A stretch of DNA of 64,000 nt from Hirudo medicinalis. Lineage: Eukaryota; Annelida; Clitellata; Hirudinida; Hirudinidae. Location: NCBI GenBank assembly GCA_011800805.1, contig MPNW01000200.1:3922-67921 (forward strand), in the 5' to 3' direction. Under the pieces are notes generated by a model. That model ran no database searches. It saw only the letters and a list, made by a program, of their open reading frames with translations, and had not been told where the DNA came from. Positions within the stretch are counted from its first letter, which is position 1; every line of letters begins with the position of its first letter. Below are positions 12,201 through 20,747 of this stretch, one piece after another. Position numbers and translations under genes: made by a program.

Positions 12201-12595
12201 TCTGCTCTATATTTAATCACAAATTGTAGGGAAAGTCTTGAATAACCAATTTTTTCAAACATTCTCAAATAGTTTTCAAAAAATGCTGATTTAAATAATT
12301 TCAGTCACATTTTGTGTCTTTCTCTTCCAATAGATATCCAATTCTAATATTTATTGAAACTGTCGAATATCAGTGGAATATGTCGTTAATAAGAAACTAT
12401 TTACAAACAGCTAAAAATATCAAGCCAGTCCTTGCATCTTTTAACGATCCTCCATTGACAAGATCTGTGATTGTGGCAGCAGACAAAGATTCCACTGCAA
12501 AAGACATCTCGTTGAGGCAGAATGGTGCTCCAGATGGCGATGTTCTTAACATTTATGAACCCATATCATCTAGGATGTCTGACTCAGTCAACTAG
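168..12595 (+). CDS. NEO1/DCC-like: DCC/neogenin-type netrin receptor (5' end outside window)
   Basis: A single-pass guidance receptor that in the DCC/neogenin/frazzled/UNC-40 family binds netrin, and in vertebrate neogenin also RGM. Proposed coding exons: 168-332, 1291-1433, 1588-1887, 4841-4985, 5288-5427, 5653-6080, 6418-6467, 6541-6682, 6926-7036, 7126-7319, 7456-7551, 7852-8032, 8193-8365, 8890-8997, 9216-9410, 9577-9651, 9966-10134, 10302-10579, 10695-10880, 11386-11487, 12411-12595. Splice phases agree across all junctions once two local defects are corrected (a 128-bp duplication at 5747-5874 and a missing base near 7200). Domain order is Ig3, Ig4, six FN3, membrane segment, tail, matching this family; Ig1, Ig2 and the signal peptide must lie upstream. 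The stop is TAG at 12593. Family identity is firm from FN3 domains 4-6; DCC versus neogenin cannot be separated, since many invertebrates have one gene. Confidence 0.9.
2190..4700 (-). mobile_element. R2-like non-LTR retrotransposon relic (LINE copy 1), antisense in a netrin-receptor intron
   Basis: Read on the minus strand from about 4700 to 2190, broken frames encode, in order: a segment with SNPYRYG-like sequence near 4650, the RT motif A region (YVVWLDLANA, about 4050-4100), a region with GCTISTSMFVLAME, motif C AFMDDTTLVMN (about 3750-3790), and the C-terminal module with LLPRLLWPLTIYEIALSVVE and RLPLRSIVEEYNISKI. Several frameshifts separate the pieces, so it cannot make RT. The same proteins appear in better order in the element at 26.9-30.1 kb. 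In my recollection, related sequences are usually labelled R2-type retrotransposon Pol. The 3' part at 2200-2300 is homologous to the 3' end of the second copy. Confidence 0.85.
2370..2590 (-). repeat. About 60-bp imperfect tandem repeat in the LINE copy 1 3' region
   Basis: Four similar blocks with a core of about 30 bp start near 2378, 2434, 2503 and 2563. Each reads roughly GCGAGGCTCTCNNTGGC followed by CTTCTTNTGNCG on the plus strand. Spacing is 56, 69 and 60 bp. The block is just downstream of the retrotransposon coding part in element orientation. Confidence 0.75.
4841..9410 (+). CDS. Netrin receptor exons: six fibronectin type III domains
   Basis: FN3-1 = 4841-4985 + 5288-5427; FN3-2 = 5653-6080 (disturbed by a duplication); FN3-3 = 6418-6467 + 6541-6682 + 6926-7036; FN3-4 = 7126-7319 + 7456-7551; FN3-5 = 7852-8032 + 8193-8365; FN3-6 = 8890-8997 + 9216-9410. 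Domain borders fall on phase-1 introns, as is usual for exon-shuffled extracellular modules. Typical landmarks are the strand-B Trp (IALSWE, VILNWQPP) and strand-F Tyr (YYFRVQARNSAGEGPPS). FN3-4 to FN3-6 are the most family-specific: YVISLRAFNGAGEGEPVYNS and EYEFSVKVRIKNNRTSTWS closely match the equivalent neogenin/DCC segments. Confidence 0.9.
5747..6001 (+). other. Exact 127-bp duplication around a single N (assembly artefact)
   Basis: Bases 5747-5873 and 5875-6001 are identical over 127 bp and separated only by N at 5874. They lie inside the FN3-2 exon of the netrin receptor. Removing one copy plus the N (128 bp, not a multiple of 3) leaves an exon of 300 bp that starts and ends in the phases its neighbours require, and one continuous FN3 domain. 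Keeping it breaks the frame. Confidence 0.93.
6164..6202. repeat. AAT microsatellite in a netrin-receptor intron
   Basis: About a dozen AAT/ATA triplets in the intron between FN3-2 and FN3-3. Confidence 0.85.
8405..8705. repeat. Degenerate AATTAAATNCA-type tandem repeat
   Basis: The intron between FN3-5 and FN3-6 holds about 300 bp of loosely repeated CAATTAAAT, CAATTGAATA and ACATNCAATTAAAT units of 10-12 bp. It looks like an old, decayed minisatellite. Nothing else is recognised in this intron. Confidence 0.6.
9577..10134 (+). CDS. Netrin receptor exons: juxtamembrane and transmembrane
   Basis: Exon 9577-9651 encodes a short acidic linker (VDSQEEEEHFPY). Exon 9966-10134 encodes a Ser/Thr-rich stalk, then PQWLFWVVVVSLVLFVLFS and further hydrophobic residues, then the basic stop-transfer RCRR: one clear membrane helix. 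The donor at 10135 (GTACAC) is chosen because the acceptor at 10302 then keeps frame into the next exon; without splicing the frame ends after about a dozen more residues at 10174. An alternative first base for exon 9577 is 9580, because the acceptor has CAGCAG. Confidence 0.8.
10302..12595 (+). CDS. Netrin receptor exons: cytoplasmic tail
   Basis: Four exons (10302-10579, 10695-10880, 11386-11487, 12411-12595) join in consistent phase to give roughly 250 tail residues rich in Ser, Pro and charged residues. I could not recognise the conserved P1, P2 or P3 motifs of vertebrate DCC. A Pro-rich segment (DVPPLAPAPRV) in exon 11386 is the only obvious protein-interaction-like stretch. The last-exon acceptor (after TTACAAACAG, 12410) was picked because nearby alternatives put the frame out or give an early stop. 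The tail model is weaker than the ectodomain, because it rests on splice signals and frame rather than homology. Confidence 0.55.
11098..11255 (+). repeat. GC-rich interspersed-repeat fragment, possibly a LINE 3' end
   Basis: A block clearly richer in GC than the surrounding intron. One forward frame reads FRLHLKTRLIRIAIN, which resembles the last residues of L2/CR1-type reverse transcriptases, followed by a short tail. Too short and decayed for a firm family call. Confidence 0.4.
11800..12200 (-). mobile_element. tRNA-like SINE, copy 1
   Basis: A roughly 400-bp repeat in the last netrin-receptor intron, with relatives at 15300-15477 and 33979-34365. Read on the minus strand its centre (about 11948-11967) has a perfect tRNA T-arm, stem ATGGG/CCCAT around the loop TTCGAAT, giving the B-box GGTTCGAATCC. 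Just 5' of it is a GAGGC-TTT-GCCTC hairpin like a long variable arm. No matching acceptor stem or clean D-arm forms, so this is a tRNA-derived module, not a working tRNA gene. The far 5' end carries TGTCCCAAGAACT and the 3' end TTTTAAAAGAGCTAGTGAC. Confidence 0.6.
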
Positions 12596-12849
12596 TTTTG
12601 TTGCACTTTTTAAATCTTTTTTGAAAAGTTATCAGGAATTGTCTTAAATTTATTACTGGCTGGTCTTTAAAATGTTTTTCTTATGTAAATGATTCCAAAT
12701 ACTGGTTAATGTATATAATTTGCAATAATTTGTCATGTGAGCATAATATGTTATAAACATAAAATATTTATGAACAGTTGCATTCTGATCTGTGGACCAT
12801 TTGTAGCATGACATATAGCTTAAAGTCTTGTCCTATATTAGACCTTACA

Positions 12850-12855
12850 AATAAA
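12850..12855 (+). terminator. Poly(A) signal of the netrin receptor gene
   Basis: AATAAA 255 bp after the stop codon at 12595. It gives a 3' UTR of about 270 bp. Confidence 0.7.
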
Positions 12856-12932
12856 GAATAAGCGTTATGTTGATTTACATCCAGACAAATGACACGATCG
12901 CTTTTAACTGCCACATTAATTGTATTTAGTTG

Positions 12933-13315
12933 TCATGCACTTTTTGGCTCAAAGGTCAAAGTTATGTCGTTAACGGAAAGATCTTTCAAAAGTTTTTCTG
13001 TTACGAGTATCTTTTGAAGTTGCTTATGAAGTCGCCCACTGCTATGGTCACACTGTATTGATACTAACCTCGTTCTTGGCAGCAAAACCTCGAGTATTAA
13101 GCTGCCCTCCGTTCCAGGCTTGCTAATCGGTCTCAGAGCTTTCAAATCGTAATCGGCGATCAGAAGTTTTTTAAGATCTGATAAAACGTGGTCCCGATCG
13201 TTCTTTACCGCTTCGTAAAATTTCATCACAGTTTCAACGCACGTTGACCTGTTACGACCGTCAGCGCATGTCTTCAATGTGAGAGATTCGATGGAGACTT
13301 CAAGCAGGATAACAA
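12933..13315 (-). CDS. Orphan 3'-terminal exon of an unidentified protein
   Basis: On the minus strand an acceptor (CTTAAATTTCAG) at 13316 opens a frame of 126 residues ending at 12933. It starts VILLEVSIESLTL, then a short Cys-containing linker (TCADGRNRSTCVE), then about 100 residues of mixed alpha/beta character ending LILEVLLPR and SVNDITLTFEPKSA. The composition looks like a real folded domain, and its beta-strand/helix pattern recalls C-terminal domains I associate loosely with large invertebrate immune-type proteins, but I cannot name the family. No upstream exon, poly(A) signal or partner was found within several kb of repeats, so it may be a gene fragment carried or stranded by transposition. 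Confidence 0.4.
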
Positions 13316-13797
13316 CTGAAATTTAAGTCATGACTAAGACATCTGTAATAGTAATGTAAAAATGTTTAATGCTGGACATTGGTCATCTAAGACTATTATA
13401 TGCATAGCCTAGGTTTAATATGTGAAACATTTACAAAAGGGTTTATCTAAAAATATCAAAAGCATTACTTTCAGATCCTTGTCTTTGATCTTTAACTCTC
13501 GACATGGTAACAGATTGACTCATTTTAGGTTCTTAAAAATTTCCTTCTCTACTTTTAGAATGTCAGAGGCCCAGCTTCCTACTTCAGAATATTTTATAAA
13601 CATCCGCCGAAAATTCGAGATATTTTGTCAACCAGCTTAACATTTGCGTGCGAATTTATTTATGCAACAACTGAACATACGTCCAACTTGACGTTTTTTG
13701 GCAAACGTGTATGGAAATTGATTAATCGCATCTTACTCGTCTGCTTGCTGGGTTACTATGGAGAGCTGCCACATTTCTGACGTCAGAGCATTATGTA

Positions 13798-13825
13798 GGG
13801 GAGACCGGGGCCGTATGTTACAATT
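13798..13825 (+). mobile_element. Solo terminal repeat of the GGGGAGACCGGGG family
   Basis: GGGGAGACCGGGG directly after a TA dinucleotide, the target expected for Tc1/mariner/pogo insertion. The same 13-mer starts the elements at 17691 and 18579, and its complement ends one at 21133. No partner end is visible nearby. Confidence 0.5.
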
Positions 13826-13829
13826 TTGA

Positions 13830-15060
13830 GTTACAGGTTGTAGAGTTGTAGCCGTAAGAGTAACAATATTCAAAATCATGGTTAATATTAAACATACTAA
13901 TGTTTTCATATTGAAAAATATAGTATTGTTATGTCATTATAGATTAATTTATAAAACTCCAAAAATTGGTTACTTCAAAGGCTGGGGTTATTTATTACAT
14001 TGTTATTAAATAAACATGCATGGAAAGTGTTTTAAATGAAAAAGTTTTAAAATGTTTATAGATTGCAGTATTTTTTAAATATATAAAATTTATAAATTAG
14101 TTTTATATAAAAATTATATGAATATATAAATTAGTCTTCTTCACACTTGTAGCAAACATAGAAACATACTTATCATATGTGCAGTCTGTGCCATTACCTC
14201 AAATGCTTCATCACAGACTAAACAGAAACATTCTTCATCATCAGCTGCAAATGGCTTAGGGATCATCCATAAAAGACATCTGCACAAAGGGGATTAGAAT
14301 CCAAAATGGGATTTTGTGGACAAGGGGAGGGAGGTTTAAGACAACGTGGATGTCCACCCAAATGTGTTAGAAAATTGAGCAGGTTTATGTGGATGTCCTT
14401 TATGGATGAACTCCTAACCAATTTCTTTTTTTTACCTTCAGGTTGTTTACCTTTCTTTTTTCAGAAATCAATATCGATCCGATTATATTCCTCCTACTTC
14501 TATTGGGCCTAGGTTTTTTTTTGTCCATTTTAGTGCTTTTTTCTTAATTTTTTGGCAATTTGAGCCAAAGTATTTTTGACAGGTGTATTTGTTAGAATTG
14601 AAGTGCTATGTTTCGAATTTCTTAAGGTGTGCTATGACGAATTGAGGCTGGTGTTAATTTGATTTTTATCTGATATCACAAGAACAAAGGAAATCATTAT
14701 TTGCAAGCATTATTTATAGCTATCAGTAGTAATGACTGCTAAAATACAGTGGTTTAGTTGATTTGACTGTTAAGGCAAGTTTGTAACAATCGTAGGACCT
14801 CATTTTATGAGAAATTTAATAAAACTGCGTAAATAAATAATAAATCTATTAACATTTGCCTTTTTAAGATCTTCAAACTAATATAATTTAAATTTATACT
14901 GCGTAATATAATTATATTTATTGATATGTAATTGAAAAATTCAGCAGATGCTCAAAATAATAAAGATTCATAATATGTAATAAAATTCACCATATATTCA
15001 ATCACATTCCAGATACAAAAAATTTCAGTGGAGAAGCAAAAAAATCTGGTCCATTCAGTA
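13830..15060. other. Intergenic, no gene recognised
   Basis: AT-rich sequence with only short, low-complexity open frames. I see no protein similarity and no structured repeat in it. Confidence 0.6.
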
Positions 15061-15064
15061 AGAC

Positions 15065-15225
15065 TCTCCCCCATGGCCACCGAGAGGGGGACCCGGCAAT
15101 TTTTTGGTGCCCGTCCGCTTTTAAAATATTGCAAGCATGATCTTTTTTTTTGCTTTTCGTTACTAAATTGATATAACATAAGAGCCTGTGGTCGTTGTGC
15201 CTAGGGGCCGAAATCTGTCTCTCAT
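15065..15225 (-). mobile_element. hAT-like MITE, decayed copy (CAGGGCCGCC family)
   Basis: A diverged minus-strand relative of the elements at 16573 and 30735: it keeps the complement of TTCGGCCCCTAGGCACAACG, the direct relative of TTTTGGGCACCTAGGCACA, and the AAGCAAAAAAAAA segment. Its terminal repeats are too worn to delimit it. Confidence 0.5.
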
Positions 15226-15299
15226 TTCAAAATATATTGGTATTGGCAATACTTTTTCTTATACATTTTGAAGTAGTAACAACTCGATAAATCTATGAT

Positions 15300-15477
15300 G
15301 TAAAGCGGTGCGTGTCTGTCCCAAGAACTACTCCAAAACGGTGAACGATAGCGAGTAGCTGGCTGAATTTGGAGTAATAATTAATATAATTTAATAATAA
15401 AATTAATTGTAATAGATGAAAAATGAGTTTGACTGGCGAAATCGATTTTAAAAAGCTAGTTATTCAATAAAAGCAAA
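15300..15477 (+). mobile_element. tRNA-like SINE, copy 3 (internally deleted)
   Basis: It starts with GTGTCTGTCCCAAGAACT and GAACGATAGCGA, the 5' part of the family, and ends with TTTTAAAAAGCTAGTTATTC, the 3' part. The tRNA-like centre present at 11.8-12.2 kb is missing. Confidence 0.55.
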
Positions 15478-15689
15478 ACAATTTTATTGAAACACGAAAC
15501 TATTTGAAAAAATGATTACCATGTTTACCATTTTGCTGGACGCAGAAATAGCAACATTTCAAAATGTTCGCTCGACATATTCGAGCGGTGACGAAAATAT
15601 CCTGCCACCCAATGAGAATAATCTCTCCAATGATGCGGTAGCCCTGCAATCCAGTGTTGAAGGCTGCATATAACTTTTGTATGTGGGGA

Positions 15690-16477
15690 TTAGAGACCCA
15701 TCCGAAAGTTGCCATATGATAATTTTCGGCTTAGTTTTTGTTTCAGAAAGTGATTTAGGCTTTCGGTCAAAACCGAAAATCAAAAAATTAAGTTTTGATT
15801 TTCTAATTAAGTTTATATTGATTGAGTCTGTTTTGTTATTTGGAACTTTTTATGGCAATATAATATCTGTTGCAAGAGTCGGCAAACTCCGACCTAGCTA
15901 GTATTTCCAGTCCGGCCTAACGGCCCCCTAGTTATTTATTATTGCATCCGGCCTAGTTGTACTGTCGTGAGAGATTTTTGACTCAATAGCGTTGATTGGT
16001 ATACTTGAATCTGCTATGGGTTTCGAATGTCAGACTCATTGAATTTCAAAAGGAACAACAAGGAATCGCAGGGGATGTTAGGTATCAACGTCCAATAAAA
16101 GGCAAGCCTTCTGCAGGACAGATCTTTGATCATAAGAGTATAAATGCCTTTGCTGCTTCTTTGTATCTCATAGTCTTAAGTTACTGTGCCATAATGCGGA
16201 GAAACTTTTATTTCTGAACTACATTCGTTTGATTTGATTCAATTACTAACCTGATTATTTCTGAAATACGAATTATTTGCTAAATAATAAAGTAATGTTG
16301 ATAATGTTGATTTTTTTATTGCATCATTGTTTCACGACTTAGTTTTTAAAACTTGTGCTAGGTTATATACCAATAATTATATTTCGGCTTCGCTTCAATC
16401 GAAAATAATTTAACTTTCGGTGTGGTTTCGGTTTCGGCCGAAACAAAAAAATCTCATTCGGTCGGTCTCTAGGGGGA
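15690..16477. mobile_element. Candidate TIR-bounded non-autonomous DNA element
   Basis: The left end TTAGAGACCCATCCGAAAG and the right end (complement) CTAGAGACCGACCGAATG form inverted repeats about 790 bp apart. Both are followed inward by TTTCGGTTTTGGCC-like sequence. Flanks GTGGGGAT and AGGGGGAT agree at 6 of 8 positions, as an aged hAT-type 8-bp duplication might. No transposase is visible inside. Confidence 0.4.
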
Positions 16478-16572
16478 TACCAATTAAGAGACGGTTTGTC
16501 CTGGTTTGTCCATCATCAAAAGTTGCATGGAATAGCCGGAAGACTTGTTTGACATTTTTTATATATTATATC

Positions 16573-16697
16573 CAGGGCCGCCGACAGAAATTTTGGGCAC
16601 CTAGGCACATGTTATGTCAACATGATAATGGAAAAGCAAAAAAAAGGGTGGGCCAAAAAATTGTCAGGCCCCTGGGCACTTTCCCCTCTTGGCCCTG
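16573..16697 (+). mobile_element. hAT-like MITE, best-preserved copy
   Basis: It begins CAGGGCCGCCGACAG and ends with the complement of CAGGGCCAAG. The 125-bp body carries GGCACCTAGGCAC and AATGGAAAAGCAAAAAAA. Flanking octamers ATTATATC and ACAATATC agree at 6 of 8 positions, consistent with a decayed hAT-type target duplication. Confidence 0.6.
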
Positions 16698-16984
16698 ACA
16701 ATATCTGATTGGTTTGCAAGATAGCTCGGTTTTTTTTTGAGCAATTTTATTCAATCAAGCATCGAAATAACAAAGCAACACAAGAATCCCAATAAAATAA
16801 AATAACTCAAGGGTCAGCCTTAAGGAAACACGCTTCCGCTATCAGACTGACCCTCAATAACACGTCACGAGAAGGCTCCGCAAGAAAAAAAAGAAAACAA
16901 TTGAACTATTTACAGAATACCGCGCAATATATTTTTTTTCGTTCCTGTATGCGGCGGTAATGGAAACAGTCGTATTGTGTAAAA

Positions 16985-17110
16985 ACATTCGTGTAGTGTT
17001 CAAAACCTAGTTTGCACTGCCGCAAGAGCTCTTGGGAAGGAGCACTATATAAATGGCTAACAAAAAGCGCTTCTAAAGCCATGCACATGGCGCTATCTAA
17101 ATGAAATACA
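16985..17110 (+). repeat. Interspersed repeat with GCGCTATATAAATG-type tail, copy 1
   Basis: It shares about 75 bp with 45515-45598: GGAGCACTATATAAATGG, then AAGCGC, GTGCA and ATGGCGC, then ATAAATGAA. Such tails are known from L2-mobilised SINEs such as V-SINEs, so a SINE 3' end is the likely identity. The 5' limit is not defined. Confidence 0.5.
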
Positions 17111-17690
17111 TTTGCATTTATATAATAGAAATACTACATTATGTTGCAAAACAACAATTTTAATTTTTGTGCAAAATTGTAGCGAGCTTTCTTTGCCAAG
17201 CTTCTCCGACTTTATGAATCATGTCATGACATTAAATTGACTAAGTTTATTAAATAAAATTTAATAGTCAATGTTTTTTTTGCAGATTACTAGTTTTCAA
17301 TTAATGCATCAAAGATACGTTGGGGTGCATTTTCACCCCCAAGACGTGTAAGCCACGGTAGCGAAATGTTTTGAGGGTTAAGTGACTCAGCTCATGCTTG
17401 AGATACATTTACTGGTTATGTAAAGGACTTTAATAAATGAAGATGTTTATAAGTCAAATTTTCATCACATACGTTAAAACTACAACTTGGTTCAAAATTC
17501 ATTCAACAAGAGTTAAAATCAAAGTAAAACTTTGTTTGGAAGGGCCTGACATCGATATTTTCTGATGAGGTCAAAGAAGAAATTAACGAATTTCTTCTTG
17601 TTGATTGCTAAATAATCAGATCAACAAGGCTCAGCAAAACAAATAAAAATCAGAACTCAAGCTCTTAAACTCCAAATAATATAATAAAGA

Positions 17691-18352
17691 GGGGAGACCG
17701 GGGTTTGGTTACATCTATGTAATTTATATGGATTAAATCAAAATTATTGTAGCCCATATTAAAGCTTTATATCTTGGCACCAAATTAAGCTTTAGTAAAA
17801 TTCTCTATCTCACAAACTGTATCCGCAGTAGCTTGTTTAAATGGAGTCTTGCAACCAACCCTGGCACGGGAAATGTTGCAACGCCTTCAGAGGTAAGTTG
17901 CAACAGTACTGTAACAAAACTTGTTGTTTATTTAACTGTTAACTATTTACTCTATATTTTTAGGTAAGAAGCACCGTATTTTGATGTAATTTTTAATTTT
18001 TGAAGATGTTCGATAAGGTTTAATTAAACACATTCAATTGTAATGAAAAGGAAAACATTAGATTTTAAATTTGAGAATATGCATTTCAAGTTTTCAAATT
18101 ATAATCAGAAAATGAAAATGGGTTTTCTAATTTAATGTTGTCTGCTTGCTGACTCGCTTAGTTCCACTTGCATTTAATGGGCATTTTTATTATTATACAT
18201 GTATCACTTAGTGGAACTGGCTATGATTTTGCATTAAAACTTGTGGCTCTGGCCAAGCTCGTGGCTTCTGGTATTCTTAGAGTACTGAATTTCGCAAAAT
18301 AAAACCAGAAAGCCAATCTTCAACAGCAATAGAGTTAGCGGACCATTGACCC
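17691..18352 (-). mobile_element. pogo/Tigger-like DNA transposon, truncated copy A
   Basis: It starts with the terminal motif GGGGAGACCGGGG at 17691. Two blocks, 17725-17850 and 18204-18352, are nearly identical to 18632-18758 and 18826-18977 of copy B in the same orientation. The second block encodes on the minus strand part of a pogo-type DNA-binding domain. Copy A keeps about 300 bp (17870-18170) that copy B lacks and stops abruptly where copy B continues into the transposase gene. Confidence 0.65.
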
Positions 18353-18536
18353 ATGGGAGTCCCGCGGGAAAAATATTCTCGGTCCGACCTCTAGTTGGGA
18401 ACCACTGGTACTGGTATAGATTCTGACATTCTGCGCAAGATCAACTTTGAGGACCTGCTAGCCGAATTTGCGAATATGAAAGCCAGGAAAGTTTCGCACT
18501 CTAACGCTACACAAAAGACTTTACTTAGTTGTAGGC

Positions 18537-18578
18537 AGGGCCGCCGACAGAAATTTCGAGCCACGGGTTCTTATGTTG
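18537..18578 (+). mobile_element. hAT-like MITE, 5' stub
   Basis: GGCAGGGCCGCCGACAGAAA and a few further bases match the left end of the element at 16573, then stop exactly where the GGGGGAGACC end of pogo copy B begins. This suggests that copy B inserted into an existing MITE. Confidence 0.55.
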
Positions 18579-18834
18579 GGGGAGACCGGGGTTGGTTGCA
18601 AAATTCATATTTTGTTGCCGCATTTTTTAAAGTATGGATTAAATCAAATTTATTGTACCCATATCAAAGCTTTATATCTTAGCACCAAATTAAGCTTTAG
18701 TAAAATTCTCTATCTCAAAAACTGTATCCACAGTAGCTTGTTTAAATGGAGTCTTGCAAGTGTGTTGCAGCCAACTCCGGCCCAGGGGGTAGCATTTAAT
18801 GGACTAGACATTTTTTGTTGTTATAACACTTAGT

Positions 18835-19200
18835 GGAACTGGCTATGATTTTGCATTAAAACTTGAGGCTCTGGCCAAGCTCGTGGCTTTTGATATTCGT
18901 AAAGAGAGTACTGGATTTCACAAAATAAAACCAGAAAGCCAATCTTCACCAGCAATAGAGTTAGCGGACCATTGATGAAGAAATTTCACATTAAATCTAG
19001 CAGCACACTGGTAGGCGAGAACTCGTGCATCTTTTGGCGACAGCCCACAGTACAGATCACCAGCAGTTATTAAATATTTGGCAATCAATATTTCTTGTTC
19101 ATCAGAAAAAAGTTTTCGATTTGATTTATAGCCAGAAGTTGGCGTCATTGCATTAACGAGCCACTTTAACCTTCTAAATATATCGGCATAGTGTTGAATA
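18835..19200 (-). pseudogene. pogo/CENP-B-like transposase N-terminal DNA-binding region
   Basis: Frame fragments read ADIFRRLKWLVNAMTPTSG, FSDEQEILIAKYLITAGDLY, GLSPKDARVLAYQCAARFNV, AGEDWLSGF, then past a TGA codon at 18920-18918 NPVLSLRISKATSLARASS. This is the helix-turn-helix region of Tigger/Jerky/pogo transposases, whose usual form contains GLTPKDVRxLAYxxA, AGxDWLxxF and LSxRxPEATSLARA. In-frame stops interrupt it where Arg and another residue are expected, and no DDE catalytic domain follows. It is not functional. Confidence 0.8.
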
Positions 19201-19464
19201 GTGAATCTTGTAATTTTTTGCTGTCTGTCTCAAACTAGATCTATTATCAATAACTGATGGTGCTGCTTCTAACATTATTGCAGTAGTTCTTTTGTAATTT
19301 CTCATGCCAAGGGTTAAAATAAATTTAAAATAAAATAACTAATTTATAAAAACTTATTTTCAAATAAAAATATTTTTATGCAAATATGCCGTTGTGTGAT
19401 CAATTTACTGAAAAAACTCTCAAGATTTGATATAAAATTGAACAGAGTTAGTTTAAAATGTTGC

Positions 19465-20747
19465 TCATGGCGTATCATGCGCTCAGAACAATTGCAAATA
19501 ATAACGAATCAAGAAGTTGTTATTTTATTTAGATACGAATAAAAATAAAACACAAGCTAGGCTCCATCTGATGATGAAGAAGAAAAAGAAAAAGCAGCTC
19601 GCGCCGTTAGAAACAATCGAAGCGCTCATTCCGAGAAACTTCGTCGAAGATTTTCAGAAAAGAGCAAACAGGGAAAAGCTGGACGAAATAGCTCTCTGGA
19701 GACTGAAGCTTCAAAAATTTGATAAATCGAACCTTTCCTTCGGTAACGGTGATCCCTTGAGGATGCTAGTAGCCAAGGAAAGGATCGAGGACCTACGAGG
19801 GAACCTCCTATGTTTCACGGACGCCTCAAAGACGGAAGACGGGAAAACAAGGATCGGGATATACATCCCAGAGAAAGACTTGAAGCTCAGTATCAGAACT
19901 TCAAGTCACAGCAGCATCAGTTCTACGGAACTAGCAGCCATTGAGAGTTGCCTGCTGCACCTGAAGGAATCCTACCAGGGGGAGACCCTCAACTTAGTCA
20001 TTCTCACTGACTCCCTAAGTTCTCTGATGAACTTGGAAGAAAGCAACGATGCCTATAACGATCACGATGTTAAAGAATTCTTTCTACTATTTCAGAGCTT
20101 CAAGAAAAAGGCAAAGAAGTCACTGTGGTCTGGGTAGCTGCCCATGTTGGAATTCCTGGAAATGAGCAAGCGGACGCCTTGCCAAAGCCGCTATATCCAA
20201 GGATGCAACTGAATGCTGGATTCCGGCAACAATCAAGGACGTAAAGATGATCATCGACCAAAATGTCCTGCAGCAATGGCAGACCAGATGGGAAGACAAA
20301 GAAGAGAAACACTACAAGCTAGTGGAGAAAAGATTGTCGGTGAAGAGCAAATTCCAATGTGCCTCAAAGAAGAAGGAGACTGATCCCTAAACTCCGTTTT
20401 GGTAAATGCGCTCTAAATCGACACCTCTTTAAGATGAGGCGTCACGCGGACGGTAAATGCCAAACCTGTCCTCAGGAAGATGAGACTGTCCAGCATTTCC
20501 TAATGGAATGTCCGGTCCAATCAAGCCTGAGAACAATAAGGTACAAAATAAATCCACTGGATAAGTTCCGTGCTTAGCAATATTGCTAATGTGGAGCTAA
20601 TATATCAATGAATTTATAAAAACCGCCGAAATCTGATGCGACCATCCATCACATTATGAACTTTTTATTGTTTTTTCCCTTTCTATTGTCTTCGTTGTTG
20701 TCCTATTCATCAAGTTATGCTGAGGACATTAATAAAAATACTGCTAC
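19465..20747 (+). mobile_element. 5'-truncated RNase-H-bearing LINE (I/LOA-like), with target-site duplication
   Basis: Flanked by a perfect 13-bp direct repeat TTTAAAATGTTGC (19452-19464 and 20748-20760), the hallmark of target-primed insertion. The insert contains the C-terminal third of a LINE ORF2 (RNase H, then a Cys/His cluster), a short 3' UTR and ends ATTAATAAAAATACTGCTAC. Only non-LTR elements of the I, LOA and related groups carry this RNase H. Truncation at the 5' end is typical of incomplete reverse transcription. Confidence 0.85.
19570..20577 (+). pseudogene. LINE ORF2 C-terminus: RNase H and Cys/His module
   Basis: RNase H active-site segments appear in order: CFTDASKTEDG (D1), STELAAIESCL (E), VILTDSLSSL (D2), then, after a frameshift near 20095, VVWVAAHVGIPGNEQADAL (D3). 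A missing G at about 20180 (DALAKAA expected) shifts the frame again. The final piece has GKCALNRHLFKMRRHADGKC, followed by C, H and C residues: the CCHC-like motif that ends many I/Jockey-type ORF2 proteins. At least three frameshifts make it inactive. Confidence 0.85.
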
